Source of the DNA: Alphaproteobacteria bacterium
GTDB taxonomy: Bacteria; Myxococcota_A; UBA796; GCA-2862545
Direction of reading: 5' to 3'
Assembly: GCA_020632885.1 (NCBI GenBank)
Contig: JACKEQ010000008.1
Coordinates: 1-64,000 of the forward strand
Length of the DNA: 64,000 nucleotides
The position numbers were made by a program, and so were the translations under genes. Below, piece by piece: positions 43,968-51,757 of this stretch; position 1 is the first letter of the stretch; each line of letters begins with the position of its first letter. Under the pieces are notes generated by a model, which had not been told where the DNA came from, made no database searches, and saw only the letters and a list, made by a program, of their open reading frames with translations.

Positions 43968-46676
43968 GTGAGCAGGCAGGCGCTGGTGGTCGTGGCCGGG
44001 GTGGACCCGGATCTGGACGTGTGGACGGAGGCCCATGGCGCCCGTCCCGGCCCGCGCACCGCCACCCTGGTGGCGCTCGCGCTGGATCCCGAGCGCGCGC
44101 CAGCCCTCGTCGCTGACATCCGGGCGAGCGCGCCCGACGGTCGGATCGCCGTACACGTCACCTCCGCCGACGCCATCGGGTTCTCGCAGACGGCCCGTGT
44201 GCTCCATCTCGTCCCCGCGGGCGCCACGCTCCTCACGCAGACGGCAGCGGAGGTCTTCGCCGGCGCGCGCGAGGTCGCCCGGGTGCGGCTCCCGGGCACC
44301 CTGCGGCGCGAGCGCCTGTACGCCGTCGGAGAGGTCGTCCCCGCGGTGCGCCCGCGCCTGCCGGAGCCACCCCAGGTGGCGTTCGCCCGCGAGCCGGACC
44401 TCGCCTCCCTCCTGGAGCTCGTGGCGTTCGCCATCCGCGTGGTGGACCTCTCCGGGCCCGCCGGTGTGGGCAAGAGCCACCTGCTCGTGCGCCTGGCCCA
44501 TCGGCTCGCTGAGGACGGTCGGTGTCCCGTGTTCCTCGACGTCACGGGGCACACGGCCTTCGGCGCGCTCGCCGCCCTCGGGCGGGAGCTCGGCATCCCG
44601 CTGGACGGCCGTCTCGGCGAGGAGCGCGTGCTCTCGCGGCTGGCGAGCGGCATCGATCGCAGCCCGGTCGACGTGATCGTGCTGGATCACGTGCCCGCGG
44701 TGGTGGTGCCCGCTCTGCGCGAGCTCGTCCAGCGCACTTCCGTGCAGTGGGTGTTCGGTGGGATCCGCCGTGTGGGCGTGGGCTCCGAGGTCACCTACGA
44801 GCTGCGTCCCCTGAGGGCCTCGGGTGAGGCCAGCGCCGCAGGAGCCCTCCTGGCGGCCCGCGCGCCCGCCCTGGGTGCGGAGGCCACGGCCCTGGCGGAC
44901 GAGCTCGGCGGGCTGCCGCTCGCGGTGGAGGTCGTCGCCGGGCTCTCGCTCGACCAGCACCCGCTCGTGGCGTTCGAGTGGCTCGCGGAGCGCACCCGCA
45001 CCCTGGAGGAGCTCGCCGAGCGGGCGTTCTCGGCGCTCCCCGACGCCGCCCGCGACCGCCTGCTGCGCCTCGCCGTCTGGCCCGACGCGCTGGGGGTCGA
45101 CATGAAGGACCCCGAGGTGCGCCAGCTCCTCGACCGCGGCTGGCTTCGCGTCACGTACGACGTCGCGGTGCCGGGCCTGCCGGCCATCCGGCTGCACCCC
45201 CAGCTCCGGCGCGTGCTGCTCGAGCAGAACGCACCCCCGGAGTCCTGCTACGTCGAGCTCTACAGCTGGATGTCGGCCCAGAGCGAGGCCCTCCACCGCA
45301 TGCTGTTCCAGGACCGGGCGCCCGCGGTGTTCGACCTGGTGTCCGCCTGGGTGCCCACCCTCGACGCCATCCTCACCCAGGTCCTGAAGTCCCACCCGCT
45401 CTCCTCCCGCGATCTCGCCTTCGTGGCGCCGATCCTCGAGCTCCGGGTGGCGTGCGGTACGCGCCTCGGGTCGGTGGACCCCGTGCTCGAGGGCCTCGAG
45501 AAGGCGCTCCAGGGCGCGGGCGCCCGCTTCGACCTCGACCCGGTCGTGGTCATCCGCCTGTTCCAGGCGCGTGGGCAGGCGTTCATGCACCGCCGGGAAT
45601 GGGAGAGGGCGCGAGCCGACCTCGAGCGTGCGCGTACCCTGGCGGAGCGCCGGAGGGAGTCGGCCTATGCGTCGCGCCTCTCGCTGCTCCTCGCCCAGGC
45701 CGCTCTCGGCAGCCAGCGCCTCGACCTCGCCTGGCAGGAGCTGGAGCGGGTCGAGGTCCCCGAGGACGCCCTCTGGGCTGGGGAGGCAGGGGCCTTCCGG
45801 GGCACGCTGCTGCTGGCTTCGGGTCGTCCCGAGGAGGCGCTGGCGGCCTTCGGCGAGGCCCTCGCCACGTGCTCCGGCGGTGATCCGGCCCTCTGCGCCG
45901 CCGTGCTCACGGAGCGGGCCGTGCTCCTCCGCCGGATGGGTGACGTCGACGGCGCGCGGCTCGCGTACCTGGAGGCCGTGGACGCCTGGGGCACCGCCGG
46001 GCGGCCCGAGAACGAGTCTGCCGCGATGTTCCAGCTCGCTCTGCTCCTCCAGGGCCAGGGCGACCTCGACGGTGCGCTCGGATGGCTCGAGGAGGTCGAC
46101 CGCCGTGCGCGTTTCTCGGGCGAGGACGCCCGCCGGGGGCTCGTCTGCGTGCAGCGCGCGCTCGTCCAGCTCGAGCGGGGCGACCTCGCCGGGGCCCAGG
46201 CCGAGCTCGTGGACGCGATCTCGGCCTCGCGACTCGGGGGCGACCGTGCGGGTCAGGGCACGGCCCGCGGGTTCCTGGCGCTGGCGCTGCACCTGCAGGG
46301 CCGGAAGAGCGAGGCGCGCGAGGGCTACCGGAGCGCTCTACGCGACCTGGAGAGCGGGGCCGACCGCCGCTATGGCGCGCTCTTCCACTGCCTGCTCGGG
46401 GCCGTGGAGGCCGAGATGGGGAACCTGGACGAGGCGCGCATCCTCGTGGACATGGCGCACCTGCGGTTGCCCGAGGCGGACGCCGCCATGCAGGAGGCGA
46501 TAGGGGTGTTCGAGCTCGTCGTGGACGTCGTGCGGGCGCACGGCGACGCGAGCGGGGGTGCTGCCACCCTCGACCGGGTGCGCGAGACGCTCGCGGAGCT
46601 CGACGGCCGGCGCGACAACATCTACCTCCGGTTCGCGCGGCGCTACCTCCACGACCTCGTCAGGGAATCCGCATGA
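43968..46676 (+). CDS. STAND-type NTPase with cyclase-remnant N-terminus and TPR C-terminus
   Basis: 902 residues from a GTG at 43968. Residues ~1-125 resemble the tail of class III nucleotide cyclase domains (FSQTARVLHLVPAGATLLTQ then VRLPGTLRRERLYAVGEV) but lack any catalytic metal or base-binding residues, so it is a degenerate cyclase. Residues ~155-420 form a P-loop NTPase (SGPAGVGKSHLLVRLAHRL, ~163-171; VDVIVLDHV as Walker B ~236; GGLPLAVEVVAGL as the GxP module of NB-ARC/STAND proteins). The last ~430 residues are TPR-like helical pairs. Such cyclase-AAA-TPR proteins are signalling switches. It is coupled to two further genes, the last a Ser/Thr kinase. Confidence 0.82.
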   Translation: MSRQALVVVAGVDPDLDVWTEAHGARPGPRTATLVALALDPERAPALVADIRASAPDGRIAVHVTSADAIGFSQTARVLHLVPAGATLLTQTAAEVFAGAREVARVRLPGTLRRERLYAVGEVVPAVRPRLPEPPQVAFAREPDLASLLELVAFAIRVVDLSGPAGVGKSHLLVRLAHRLAEDGRCPVFLDVTGHTAFGALAALGRELGIPLDGRLGEERVLSRLASGIDRSPVDVIVLDHVPAVVVPALRELVQRTSVQWVFGGIRRVGVGSEVTYELRPLRASGEASAAGALLAARAPALGAEATALADELGGLPLAVEVVAGLSLDQHPLVAFEWLAERTRTLEELAERAFSALPDAARDRLLRLAVWPDALGVDMKDPEVRQLLDRGWLRVTYDVAVPGLPAIRLHPQLRRVLLEQNAPPESCYVELYSWMSAQSEALHRMLFQDRAPAVFDLVSAWVPTLDAILTQVLKSHPLSSRDLAFVAPILELRVACGTRLGSVDPVLEGLEKALQGAGARFDLDPVVVIRLFQARGQAFMHRREWERARADLERARTLAERRRESAYASRLSLLLAQAALGSQRLDLAWQELERVEVPEDALWAGEAGAFRGTLLLASGRPEEALAAFGEALATCSGGDPALCAAVLTERAVLLRRMGDVDGARLAYLEAVDAWGTAGRPENESAAMFQLALLLQGQGDLDGALGWLEEVDRRARFSGEDARRGLVCVQRALVQLERGDLAGAQAELVDAISASRLGGDRAGQGTARGFLALALHLQGRKSEAREGYRSALRDLESGADRRYGALFHCLLGAVEAEMGNLDEARILVDMAHLRLPEADAAMQEAIGVFELVVDVVRAHGDASGGAATLDRVRETLAELDGRRDNIYLRFARRYLHDLVRESA

Positions 46677-47344
46677 GCACGCACTTCCTCACCATGCCGG
46701 GCGACTGGAACCACCCCGGCCTGCTCCTGCGCCTCATGGAGGTGGTGGAGTCGCGGTGGCAGGCCACCATGACCGGCTTCCAGGACACCGTCACGGGCGC
46801 CACGGTGGGCCTGGCGTTCGGCGGGCGGGTGGAGGGGATGCGCGACTGGTTCGCCGATGGCGGCGACCCCACACGCCCCGAGCTCTCGGACGACCTCCTG
46901 GAGGCCATCGACGGCCACCACTCCGTCGTCCAGGTGCAGACCCCCTTCGGCGCGGACCCCATGGCGAGCCTCGAGATCGCCCTGTCCGCGGCGAACAGCA
47001 TCGTGGACGGCGGGGCGCTCGGCGTGCACGTGATGTCCAGCGGCCTCGCCCACGAGGCGGACGCCTACCAGGCGCTCATGCGCGGCCTGGAGGGCCCCGG
47101 AGACCACGGGGAGGCCCTGTTCCGCCTGGCCGTCCGCTACCAGCTCGGCGACGCCTCGGCCACGCTGGGCATGGCGGCCCTCGGGCTCCCCGACGTGCTC
47201 ATCCCACACCCCGAGAACCCCGACCGGGCCGTCGGTCGCCTGGAGGCCACGGCCCTCCGCCTCCTCGCGGGGGAAGAGCTCGAGATCGTCCCGGACCGCC
47301 GGGACCGCGGCAACCCCAACGGGTTCGTGGTGCTGACGGCGTGA
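46673..47344 (+). CDS. Unknown protein, DUF4261-like look
   Basis: 223 residues, ATG overlapping the previous stop (ATGA); its own stop overlaps the next GTG. Soluble, no signal. The order TPFGADPMASLEIALSAANS, LGVHVMSSGLAHEADAYQAL and ASATLGMAALGLPDVLIPH recalls DUF4261-type proteins, but the match is by impression only. Presumably acts with the flanking NTPase and kinase because translation is coupled on both sides. Confidence 0.6.
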   Translation: MSTHFLTMPGDWNHPGLLLRLMEVVESRWQATMTGFQDTVTGATVGLAFGGRVEGMRDWFADGGDPTRPELSDDLLEAIDGHHSVVQVQTPFGADPMASLEIALSAANSIVDGGALGVHVMSSGLAHEADAYQALMRGLEGPGDHGEALFRLAVRYQLGDASATLGMAALGLPDVLIPHPENPDRAVGRLEATALRLLAGEELEIVPDRRDRGNPNGFVVLTA

Positions 47345-48858
47345 GCGTCCAGGAGGTCCGCTACACGGTCCTCGGGCTCGTGGCGCGCGGCGGCTTCGGC
47401 GAGGTCTACAAGGCGCGCATGGAGGCGCCCGGCGGCTTCGCCAAGGACGTCGCGGTGAAGCTCCTGAAGCCAGGGATGGACCAGGCGGACACCGTGCGCC
47501 GCCTGCGCGACGAGGCCCGGATCCTCGCGATGATCCGGGACCGCGCCCTCACCTCGGTGGACCCTCCGGCCCTCCTGAACGGCCGCTGGGCGATGGTGAT
47601 GGAGTACGTCCCTGGGCTCACGCTCCGGTCGCTCCGCGAGCGGGGACCCCTGCCTCCCGCGGTGGTGGCCGCCGTGGGCGCCGAGGTGGCCCGCTGCCTC
47701 CAGAAGTGCCACGCGTTCCCGGGTCCGGACGGGGCTCCGCTCGAGCTCCTGCACCGCGACCTGAAGCCCGGCAACGTGATGCTCACGGCCGACGGCGACG
47801 TGAAGCTCCTGGACTTCGGGCTCGCCAGGGCGCGCTTCGAGGCCCGCGAGGCCGAGTCGGTCTCGGGGCTCGGGGGTACCGCGGGCTACATCCCGCCCGA
47901 GCGGCTCTTCGGGGTGGACTGTCCGGCGGGCGACCTGTTCTCGCTCGGCGTGATGCTCCAGGTCCTCCTGCTGGGCGTGGGTGCCCGCGAGCTCGTGAAC
48001 GCCGAGAAGGCCACCGCTCGGCTCCGGTCGGCGGGCGTCCCCGAGCCCCTCGTGGACCTGGCGGCCCGGTTGCGGGCGGACGAGCCCGAGGAGCGCCCGT
48101 CCCACGCGGAGGTGATGGACGTCTGTCGTGCCGTGGCGGCCACCGGGCCCGCCCTGGACGTCTGGGCGCGCGAGCACGTGCAGGAGCCGACCCTCGCGGG
48201 GTCGGACCTCTCCGGCGCCTCACTGGCGGGCTCCGGGGGCGAGGAGCCCTCGCAGACCACGGGCATGTCGCGGTCCACGGTGCTGGTGGCGGCGGGCGGC
48301 ATCGGCATGACGACCGTGCTCGTGAGCGCCCTCGTCGGTCTGTTCGTGGTCGGGCTGGTCGGTGGGATGCGCTTCCTGGCTCCCGGTCCCCCCGAGCCCG
48401 TCACGGTCGAGCCCGTGGTCGCTGCGGTCCCGGCACTTCCCGAGCCCGCGGAGCCCGTCGATCCACCCGCGCCCGCGCCCGTGGCGGCTGCCGTCACGCC
48501 CCAGCCGGCCCCGAAGCCTGTCCTGCCCGCGCCTGTCGTGGCCCCCGCGCCTGTCGAGCCCGTCGCGCCTGTCGAGCCCGTCGCGCCCGTCGTGCCCCCC
48601 GAGCCCGTCGTCGAGACTCCAGAGGTGCCCTCGGTGCGGGTCGACCTCCTGTGTACCTCCGGCGCCGCGCGGGTCCGCGTGGACGGCGGCCCTCCGGTGG
48701 CCACCCCCGCGGTCGGGCAGGCCGTGAGCCGCGGGATGCACGAGATCCGCTACGAGGGTGCCTGCCGGGGCAGCGGCCGCTTCCTGTTCGGGGGGCGCCG
48801 CGGGTGCGTCGGGGTCACCGCGACGGCCGATGCCCTCGTGGCCACCGGCTGTCGCTGA
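47341..48858 (+). CDS. Ser/Thr protein kinase with one span and Pro-rich periplasmic tail
   Basis: 505 residues from a GTG overlapping the previous stop. Kinase domain ~5-270: ARGGFGEVYKARM, DVAVKLLKPG, LLHRDLKPGNVML (~138), LLDFGLARA and YIPPERLF in place of APE. A hydrophobic segment near 313-343 (TVLVSALVGLFVVGLVGGM) is followed by ~90 residues dominated by Pro, Val, Ala and Glu (EPVAPVEPVAPVVPPEPV), then a small C-terminal beta/Cys domain (LLCTSGAARVRVDGG; RRGCVGVTAT). It ends the run that starts at recQ, and its stop is separated from the convergent beta-helix stop by one base. Confidence 0.9.
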   Translation: MSVQEVRYTVLGLVARGGFGEVYKARMEAPGGFAKDVAVKLLKPGMDQADTVRRLRDEARILAMIRDRALTSVDPPALLNGRWAMVMEYVPGLTLRSLRERGPLPPAVVAAVGAEVARCLQKCHAFPGPDGAPLELLHRDLKPGNVMLTADGDVKLLDFGLARARFEAREAESVSGLGGTAGYIPPERLFGVDCPAGDLFSLGVMLQVLLLGVGARELVNAEKATARLRSAGVPEPLVDLAARLRADEPEERPSHAEVMDVCRAVAATGPALDVWAREHVQEPTLAGSDLSGASLAGSGGEEPSQTTGMSRSTVLVAAGGIGMTTVLVSALVGLFVVGLVGGMRFLAPGPPEPVTVEPVVAAVPALPEPAEPVDPPAPAPVAAAVTPQPAPKPVLPAPVVAPAPVEPVAPVEPVAPVVPPEPVVETPEVPSVRVDLLCTSGAARVRVDGGPPVATPAVGQAVSRGMHEIRYEGACRGSGRFLFGGRRGCVGVTATADALVATGCR

Positions 48859-48859
48859 G

Positions 48860-50716
48860 TCACCGGCGGGCGAGTACCCCGAAGACGCCGGTGTGTGCGG
48901 GTGCGCTGCCGCACACCCGTCCGTAGGGCACGGCCACGGCGACCTCGTCGGGCGGTGGGGGAGTGGGCAGGACGGTCGGGACGCACGGGCCCGTGAGCTC
49001 CGGGTCGCGGTCGTAGCAGTCGACGTCGCCGTTCTCGCCGTCGCCGTCCACGTCCCAGTACGCGCGACCACGTCCTCCGTAGGCGCCGATGTCCGAGGCC
49101 GACCCGTCCGGATCGGGGATCGCGGGGTCGCCCGCGTCGATCAGGGGGCTGTCGAGCCGCTCCACGACGGGCCCGTCGCACGCGGTCTCCGTGGCCCAGC
49201 CGACGAGCGGGTCCTCGGTGAGCACGACCTCGCCGGTGGTCGCGGGGTCTGGCACCGGGATCTGCCAGAACGCGTTGTAGGCGCGCACGAGCACGCCGGG
49301 GTCCGTGCCCTCCACGAAGGCCACGGCGGCCTCGGTGGAGGTCGCGAACAGGTTGTCCTTCGCCACGGCATCGTCGCCGACGAGGAGCATGGGCCCCTGA
49401 CGTCCGCCGACGAAGGTGTTGTACTGGGCGTCGAGGTAGCCGTTCGCGACGTGCACCGTGGAGGCGGTCTCGCCCGTGTTGTCGTCGAGCACGTTGCCGA
49501 CCATCACGAGGGAGCCGGCTTCGTCGGGGTTCCCGACCTTCACGGCGCCGAGGTTCCCGTTGTTCCCGCAGAACCGGTTCCCCCGTAGCTCCACGCTGGC
49601 CCGGAGCACGGCGACGGCCGAGACGAAGGCGGCGGTGTTCCCGATGAAGCGGCTGGAGGTGACCACGGCCTCGCTGTCGGTCTCCACGTGGAGGGCGCCG
49701 ACCGAGATGTCGCTGGCGTTCTGCTCGAAGTCGACATGGTCGAAGGTGCCCACACTGGTGGCGAGCAGCGCGACCGCACCCTGGTTCTCGGCCACGTTGC
49801 CCGAGAACGACGTCTCGAGGACATCGAGGATGGTCGCGTTCGAGAGCACGGCCGCCCCCGCCAGGGCTTCGTTGCCCGTGAACGTGCACCCCTCCAGGCT
49901 CACCGAGCTGCTCGACGCGTACATCCCCCCACCGAGGTTGGCGGCGGTGTTGCCGTCGAAGGTGGTGTCGATGAAGGTGACCCGGGCGTTCAGCTCGGTG
50001 CGCACGGCCCCCGCGGAGGTCGCCGAGGTGTTGCCCGAGAAGGTCGAGTCCTCCACCGTCGTCTCACCGTCCGTGATGATCAGCGCGGCCGCGACCCCTT
50101 CGGTGGTGTTGTCGTGGAAGTCCACGCGCCGCAGGGTGGACACGGCCTCGTAGAGGCTCACCGCCGCGTACTCGGTGCTCGCGGCCCCCGAGAACTCCAC
50201 GTCCTCCATCAGGACCACCGATCCCACCGCCTTCACGTACACGGCCTGGGGGACCGCGGGCACGAACGGGGTGTCGAAGGTCACGCGCCGCAGGACCAGG
50301 TCGCCGTCGGAGATGAGCACGGCACCGCCGCCGGTGGCGATGTTCCCCCCGTCCACGATGGCGTCCTCGATGGTGAGGGACACGTTGGCGTCGGGGGGCG
50401 TGCGGATGCTGGCGTCGTTCTCGGAGCCCAGCACGTGCACGTCGGTGAGCGTGAGGTCGGCGTTTCCGTCCAGCGCGACGGCTGCGCCGCCACCGGTGCC
50501 GTGCAGCGTGGTGAGCGTGCTGCCTGCACCCTGGATCACCAGCCGGCGGGCGCCGTCCATCACGATGGCGACCTCGAGGTCTCCGGCGGGGAGGACGAGG
50601 GTGGCGCCGTCCGGGACGGATGACGAGGCGATGGCCTCCTCGACGGTGTCGTAGGACAGGCCGGGGCCGATGGTGAAGGTCTGCGCAGAGGCGAGACCCG
50701 CGAAAATCCAGAGCAT
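48860..50716 (-). CDS. Secreted beta-helix protein with C-terminal tag
   Basis: 618 residues. The leader is MLWIFAGLASA, 11 residues, uncharged, with an A-x-A-like cleavage site. The body is a long right-handed beta-helix: repeating turns such as VTFIDTTFDGNTAANLGGGM, LEGCTFTGNEALAGAAVLSN and VTSSRFIGNTAAF. After ~500 residues comes the phrase SPLIDAGDPAIPDPDGSASD IGAYGG, typical of polymorphic outer-membrane/adhesin proteins. A Ca-binding-looking DVDGDGENGDVDCYDRDP follows, and finally the tail CGSAPAHTGVFGVLARR. Likely a cell-surface or secreted protein; no enzyme motif. The tail matches that of the trypsin-like protease. Confidence 0.85.
   Translation of the reverse strand: MLWIFAGLASAQTFTIGPGLSYDTVEEAIASSSVPDGATLVLPAGDLEVAIVMDGARRLVIQGAGSTLTTLHGTGGGAAVALDGNADLTLTDVHVLGSENDASIRTPPDANVSLTIEDAIVDGGNIATGGGAVLISDGDLVLRRVTFDTPFVPAVPQAVYVKAVGSVVLMEDVEFSGAASTEYAAVSLYEAVSTLRRVDFHDNTTEGVAAALIITDGETTVEDSTFSGNTSATSAGAVRTELNARVTFIDTTFDGNTAANLGGGMYASSSSVSLEGCTFTGNEALAGAAVLSNATILDVLETSFSGNVAENQGAVALLATSVGTFDHVDFEQNASDISVGALHVETDSEAVVTSSRFIGNTAAFVSAVAVLRASVELRGNRFCGNNGNLGAVKVGNPDEAGSLVMVGNVLDDNTGETASTVHVANGYLDAQYNTFVGGRQGPMLLVGDDAVAKDNLFATSTEAAVAFVEGTDPGVLVRAYNAFWQIPVPDPATTGEVVLTEDPLVGWATETACDGPVVERLDSPLIDAGDPAIPDPDGSASDIGAYGGRGRAYWDVDGDGENGDVDCYDRDPELTGPCVPTVLPTPPPPDEVAVAVPYGRVCGSAPAHTGVFGVLARR
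48861..48916. terminator. Two adjacent hairpins at the convergent kinase / beta-helix junction
   Basis: CACCGGCG (48861-48868) pairs with CGCCGGTG (48886-48893), and GTGTGCGG (48893-48900) pairs with CCGCACAC (48909-48916). Both lie within the last codons of the beta-helix gene, one or two bases beyond the kinase stop. They could terminate both transcripts; there is no T-tract. Confidence 0.45.
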
Positions 50717-50743
50717 GGGGCGACGATAGCACGGTGGTGTAGG

Positions 50744-51754
50744 ATGCGCGCGGAGGTGCAAGTGCTCTCGCTCCTGCTCGCCACGAGCCTGGCGGCGGAC
50801 TGCCCCGAGCCCGATCTCGACGCTGCTTTCCTGGCGCTGGCCGGAGGCAGTCAGGTGGAGGCGTGGCTCGGCCAGGTGGAGACCTCGCTCACCTGCGCGA
50901 AGGTCGATCGCCGCATGCTCGCGCGCTTCTGGCTCCTCGAGGGCGCGGTCCTCCTGGCGGAGGGCGACGAGGAGGGTGCGCTGCAGTCCCTCGCGGCGGC
51001 GAGACGCGTGGCGCCGGCGCTCTGGGAGCCCAGCCTCCCGGAGGCCGTTCGCGATGCCTGGGACCGCGCGAGCGCACCCGGCAACGGGCGCGTGGAGGTC
51101 GCGGACGCCGTGCCCCGCGACGTGGAGCTGCTCGTCGACGGGAGGCCTCTGGAGACGCTCGGTGCCACGCGGGCAGGCCTGCACGCCGTGCAGCTCGTCC
51201 GCGACGGCGAGGTCGTGTTCGGGAAGGTCGTGTTCGTGCCGGACGGCGGCGTCTACCCGGTGGACCCCGGGCCGCTCGGGCGCCCTTCCGGTCCCGACGA
51301 CGACGGGGGGCTCGTGCTCCACGCGGGGATCGGGGTCACCGGTGCCTTCGGGGCTTCCGTCGAGCACGAAGACCTCGCGCAACCGGGGCTCCGGGTGGAG
51401 GTCCCCGTGGAGGTCGGGGTCACCTTCCGCACCGGCTCGCTCGCGGTGGGTGCCGGGCTCGGTGCGCACACGCCCGTGAACGGTCGGTATGTCGTGGTGA
51501 ACGGCAAGGACGAGGTCGTGGCGCGCCCGCTCGCGATGGACGCGTGGGTGGGCGCGGGCGTGGAGTCCGCCGTGTGCGCCGGCCTGCAGGTGGGCCTGTC
51601 CGCCCCGTCGCGGACGTTCGTGCGCGCCGATCTCGCCGTGGGGGGGAAGGTCCGCGTCCACCTCCGGCCGGCGCTCCAGCGCGTCGCTGGCGGCCCGGAC
51701 CTGAAGGCGACCGCGGAGCCGGCCGTCACGGCCCTGGTCTCCTTCCGGCCCTGA
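50744..51754 (+). CDS. Secreted protein with PEGA-like region and beta-barrel-like C-terminus
   Basis: 336 residues. Leader MRAEVQVLSLLLATSLAADC. Residues ~20-100 are helical (ALQSLAAARRVAP, TPR-like). About 108-165 resembles a PEGA carrier domain (VEVADAVPRDVELLVDGRPL, then GLHAVQLVRDG). The C-terminal ~160 residues alternate hydrophobic/polar strands (LVLHAGIGVTGAFGASVEHE; GSLAVGAGLGAHTPV) and end in FRP, which suits a small outer-membrane barrel. The family is common in Myxococcota but unnamed. It is 27 bp from the divergent beta-helix gene. Confidence 0.65.
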   Translation: MRAEVQVLSLLLATSLAADCPEPDLDAAFLALAGGSQVEAWLGQVETSLTCAKVDRRMLARFWLLEGAVLLAEGDEEGALQSLAAARRVAPALWEPSLPEAVRDAWDRASAPGNGRVEVADAVPRDVELLVDGRPLETLGATRAGLHAVQLVRDGEVVFGKVVFVPDGGVYPVDPGPLGRPSGPDDDGGLVLHAGIGVTGAFGASVEHEDLAQPGLRVEVPVEVGVTFRTGSLAVGAGLGAHTPVNGRYVVVNGKDEVVARPLAMDAWVGAGVESAVCAGLQVGLSAPSRTFVRADLAVGGKVRVHLRPALQRVAGGPDLKATAEPAVTALVSFRP

Positions 51755-51757
51755 CGT

